From Treponema sp. (GTDB lineage: Bacteria > Spirochaetota > Spirochaetia > Treponematales > Treponemataceae): 64,000 nucleotides of DNA. A model generated the notes under the pieces. That model saw nothing but the letters and a program-made list of their open reading frames with translations, made no database searches and was not told where the DNA came from. The translations under genes and the position numbers were made by a program. The stretch covers positions 1 to 64,000 of the forward strand of contig JAEEWW010000002.1 of assembly GCA_016287815.1 (NCBI GenBank), read 5' to 3'. Within the stretch, counting starts at the first letter, position 1, and the number at the start of each line of letters is the position of its first letter. Below are positions 61,403 to 64,000 of this stretch, piece by piece.

Positions 61403-63448
61403 ATGGCTAACAAAGTTCAGATTTCAGAACTGGTATTGCGCGATGCTCACCAGTCACTTCATGCAACACGCATGACAACAGCAGATATGCTTCCAATCGC
61501 TTCAAAGCTCGATAAAATCGGTTATTTTGCAGCAGAAGCCTGGGGTGGAGCAACTTATGACAGTTGTATCCGCTTCTTGAACGAAGATCCGTGGGAACGC
61601 CTTCGCAAACTTCATGCAGCTATGCCGAATACAAAACTTATGATGCTTCTTCGTGGTCAGAACCTTTTAGGTTATCGCCACTACGCAGATGATGTTGTTG
61701 ATAAGTTTGTTGAATATGCTGCAAAGAACGGAATTGATGTTTTCCGTATTTTCGATGCCTGCAACGACCCGCGCAACCTTGAACGTGCTACAAAAGCTGC
61801 TAAAAAAACCGGCAAACATGTTCAGATGGCTATTTCTTATGCCGTAACCCCATATCACACAATTGAAAAATATGCAGACCTTGCAAAAACTTATGCAGAC
61901 TTTGGTGCAGATTCAATCTGTATTAAAGATATGTCTGGTTTGCTTAAACCATATGCTGCTTATGATTTGGTAAAAGCAATCAAAGCAAAAGTTGACCTTC
62001 CTGTAGAAATTCATACACATGCTACAACAGGTCTTTCTGTTGCAACATTGCTCAAATCTGCTGAAGCAGGTGCAGATATTCTTGATACAGCTATTTCTTC
62101 AATGGCTATGGGAACTTCTCATTCTCCAACAGAAACAGTTGTAGAAATGCTCAAAGGCACAGAATATGATACAGGCCTTGATATTTCTGCCCTTCTTGAA
62201 ATTGCAGCTTACTTCCGCGAAGTTCGCAAACACTATGCTTCCCTTGAATCAAAATTCCTTGGAGCTGATACACGTATCCTTAAATCACAGGTTCCGGGCG
62301 GTATGCTTTCTAACCTTGAAAGCCAGCTTAAACAGCAGGGTGCTGCAGACAAGATGGATGACGTTCTTAAAGAACTTGAAGGAGTTCACAAGGATGTTGG
62401 TTATGTTCCTCTTGTTACACCAACTTCTCAGATTGTTGGTACACAGGCAGTATTCAATGTATTGTTCGGCCGCTATGAACGTATGACAGGAGAATTCTGT
62501 GACCTTCTTACAGGTAAATACGGCAAACTTCCTGCTGAACCAAACAAAGACCTTGTTAAAAAAGCTCTTGAACAGAACAAGATGGAAGAAGCTATTACCT
62601 GCCGTCCTGCAGACAAGATTGCTCCGGAATGGGACAAAATGGTTGCAGAAGCAAAAGAAAACGGCGGTAACGGTTCTGTAGAAGATGTTCTTACATATGC
62701 TATGTTCCCGAAAGTTGCAAAGAACTTCTTTGAAACACGTGCAAACGGTCCTGTTAATGCTGAAGAAAAATTCGGAATCAAAGAAGCTCCAAAGGCAGCT
62801 GCTAACGGCGCTTATACAGTTACAGTTAACGGACAGGCTTATCAGGTTACAACAAACGGTTCTAACATCACTGTTGATGGAACTGCTTACAATGTAACAT
62901 TCGGTGCAGCAGGTTCAGCTCCTGCAGCTGCTCCGGCTGCAACTGTTTCTGGCGGAGAAGATATTAAGGCTCCTGTTGCAGGTACATTGCTCAAACACGT
63001 TGTTCCGGCTGGTTCAAAAGTAACAAAAGGCCAGACAATCATCATGGTTGAATCTATGAAGATGGAACTTGAAGTTAAAGCTCCTTGCGACGGAACAGTA
63101 AATTACACAGTACAGCCTGGTACACAGATTACAGCCGGTATGGTACTTGGTAACATCGGCGGTGTTGTACAGGCAGCTCCAGTTGCAGCCGCTCCGGCAG
63201 CTCCTGCCGCTGCTCCGGCACCTGCAGCTTCAGCAGGCGGTAAGGCTGTAAATGCTCCTGTTGCAGGTACATTGCTTAAATATGTAGTTGCAGAAGGTGC
63301 TTCAGTTAAAGCTGATACAACAATCATTATGATTGAATCAATGAAGATGGAACTTGAAATTAAGGCAGGAGCTGCCGGTTCAGTTCACTTTATCGTACCA
63401 ACAGGAACTCAGGTAAATGCCGGACAGGCAGTTGCTGAAATTAAATAG
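61403..63448 (+). CDS. oadA: Decarboxylase alpha subunit with two biotin carrier domains
   Basis: A 681-residue carboxyltransferase of the oxaloacetate decarboxylase/pyruvate carboxylase B type. The TIM-barrel part (about 5-290) shows LRDAHQSLHATRM, the active-site Lys in CIKDMSG and metal-binding HTHATTG. After the conserved C-terminal part there are two biotinyl domains in tandem, each with ESMKMELE; the biotinylated lysines are about K553 and K648, separated by an Ala/Pro linker. One carrier domain is normal. It transfers the carboxyl group to biotin, and the beta subunit then decarboxylates it while pumping Na+. Confidence 0.93.
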   Translation: MANKVQISELVLRDAHQSLHATRMTTADMLPIASKLDKIGYFAAEAWGGATYDSCIRFLNEDPWERLRKLHAAMPNTKLMMLLRGQNLLGYRHYADDVVDKFVEYAAKNGIDVFRIFDACNDPRNLERATKAAKKTGKHVQMAISYAVTPYHTIEKYADLAKTYADFGADSICIKDMSGLLKPYAAYDLVKAIKAKVDLPVEIHTHATTGLSVATLLKSAEAGADILDTAISSMAMGTSHSPTETVVEMLKGTEYDTGLDISALLEIAAYFREVRKHYASLESKFLGADTRILKSQVPGGMLSNLESQLKQQGAADKMDDVLKELEGVHKDVGYVPLVTPTSQIVGTQAVFNVLFGRYERMTGEFCDLLTGKYGKLPAEPNKDLVKKALEQNKMEEAITCRPADKIAPEWDKMVAEAKENGGNGSVEDVLTYAMFPKVAKNFFETRANGPVNAEEKFGIKEAPKAAANGAYTVTVNGQAYQVTTNGSNITVDGTAYNVTFGAAGSAPAAAPAATVSGGEDIKAPVAGTLLKHVVPAGSKVTKGQTIIMVESMKMELEVKAPCDGTVNYTVQPGTQITAGMVLGNIGGVVQAAPVAAAPAAPAAAPAPAASAGGKAVNAPVAGTLLKYVVAEGASVKADTTIIMIESMKMELEIKAGAAGSVHFIVPTGTQVNAGQAVAEIK

Positions 63449-63458
63449 GAATATACTG

Positions 63459-64000
63459 ATGAATAGTTTGACAAACAAAAAAGGTACACAGGTTATGAAG
63501 GCCTGTCTGGTTCTTTTTGGAATTTCATTGGCTTTGTCTTTTGCAGGAACTGTCTTTGCTGCTGATTCAAATAGTCAGAGTGGAGTAGGTTCAAAAATTA
63601 TCAAAGGCTCAGAAAATATCCCGGATGTTTCTGTTTCTAAGTTTTTGAAAAATATCGGTAAAAGTACCGGTATTTACAAAATCATTCATACAGAAACACC
63701 TGAAGAAGTAGCTCAGGCAAAGGCAGATGAAGAAGCAAAACTTGCTGCAGAAGCTTATGACCCGTTTGCAGGAATTATTGTTCCTGGCTGGCAGAAGCTT
63801 TTGATGATGGCTGTAGGTTTCCTCATCGTTTACCTTGCCGTTGTAAAAGGTTTTGAACCTCTTCTTCTTATTCCGATTGGATTCGGTACAATTCTTGTAA
63901 ACGTTCCTGGCGCCGGCATGGCCGATGCTCCTCACGGAATGCTTCATATTATCTACAGCGCAGGTGTAGGAAACGAATTCTTCCCTATGCTTATCTTTAT
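63459..64000 (+). CDS. oadB: Decarboxylase sodium pump beta subunit, C-terminus cut by window edge
   Basis: An open frame from ATG 63459 (AGGAA 7 bases upstream) to the right edge, about 180 codons. The segment EPLLLIPIGFGTILVNVP is the start of the conserved OadB membrane core, the Na+ channel of the pump. The first 110 residues are an extension: a signal-like hydrophobic stretch ending FAADS, then a polar region with an Ala/Glu-rich run (AQAKADEEAKLAAEA). The 10-base gap to oadA shows operon structure. Confidence 0.88.
   Translation, partial: MNSLTNKKGTQVMKACLVLFGISLALSFAGTVFAADSNSQSGVGSKIIKGSENIPDVSVSKFLKNIGKSTGIYKIIHTETPEEVAQAKADEEAKLAAEAYDPFAGIIVPGWQKLLMMAVGFLIVYLAVVKGFEPLLLIPIGFGTILVNVPGAGMADAPHGMLHIIYSAGVGNEFFPMLIF

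Overview
The window looks like chromosomal DNA of a free-living or gut-type treponeme (Spirochaetota, genus Treponema or a close relative). The support is gene content and order: a cheA - cheW/cheR-like - cheX - cheY operon, a TRAP transporter with a TatT lipoprotein, a TatP protein and a fused Q/M permease, an infC-rpmI-rplT-coiled coil-zapA block, rho next to rpmE, an oadG-oadA-oadB sodium pump, many lipoproteins and low to moderate GC. Branched-chain amino acid genes (ilvD, ilvB) and dapL point to a less reduced genome than the syphilis agent. The species assignment is inference. I see no rRNA, tRNA, CRISPR array, transposase or prophage gene.

Layout. 0-5 kb: pentapeptide-repeat protein (cut by the left edge), zinc-ribbon protein, murI, a two-component pair and dapL. 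5-12 kb: a divergent outer-membrane-type protein and the chemotaxis operon, closed by a 14-bp perfect terminator. 12-15 kb: an atypical response regulator, an EpmA-like ligase divergent from a TtcA-like enzyme, and an SDR. 15-21.5 kb: tatT-tatP-tatQM, a GH3 lipoprotein and an RNA cytosine methyltransferase. 21.7-25.5 kb: a GAF/HD-GYP protein facing the infC ribosomal/division operon. 25.5-33.5 kb: membrane protein, threonine aldolase, ilvD, ilvB, rho, rpmE. 33.7-43.5 kb: lipoprotein, flavin-type protein, chemoreceptor, then an RNA-centred group (RlmI-like methyltransferase, DEAD-box helicase, ABC-F, exonuclease). 43.8-47.7 kb: a partner-switching phosphatase/kinase fusion with its STAS antagonist, then prs. 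48-56 kb: a Lys/Glu-rich exported protein, a 22-bp tandem array, MFS transporter, FtsH-like ATPase without a protease domain, EamA exporter and a 1247-residue hybrid kinase. 56-61 kb: an ABC importer of the TrpXYZ type and an RNase II-type exonuclease. 61-64 kb: the decarboxylase sodium pump, cut by the right edge.

The strongest unexplained signal is in gene starts. At least a dozen first genes have a sigma70-type -10 hexamer ending only 6-9 bases before the ATG and no Shine-Dalgarno, which predicts leaderless or almost leaderless mRNAs. Operon-internal genes and genes with longer leaders carry clear Shine-Dalgarno sites. Other notable items are the 22-bp array whose every third unit is variant, dispersed palindromic intergenic elements sharing arm sequences, an ABC-F protein with one whole ATP site degenerate, a biotin carrier domain duplicated inside OadA, and four tandem sensory modules in the hybrid kinase.
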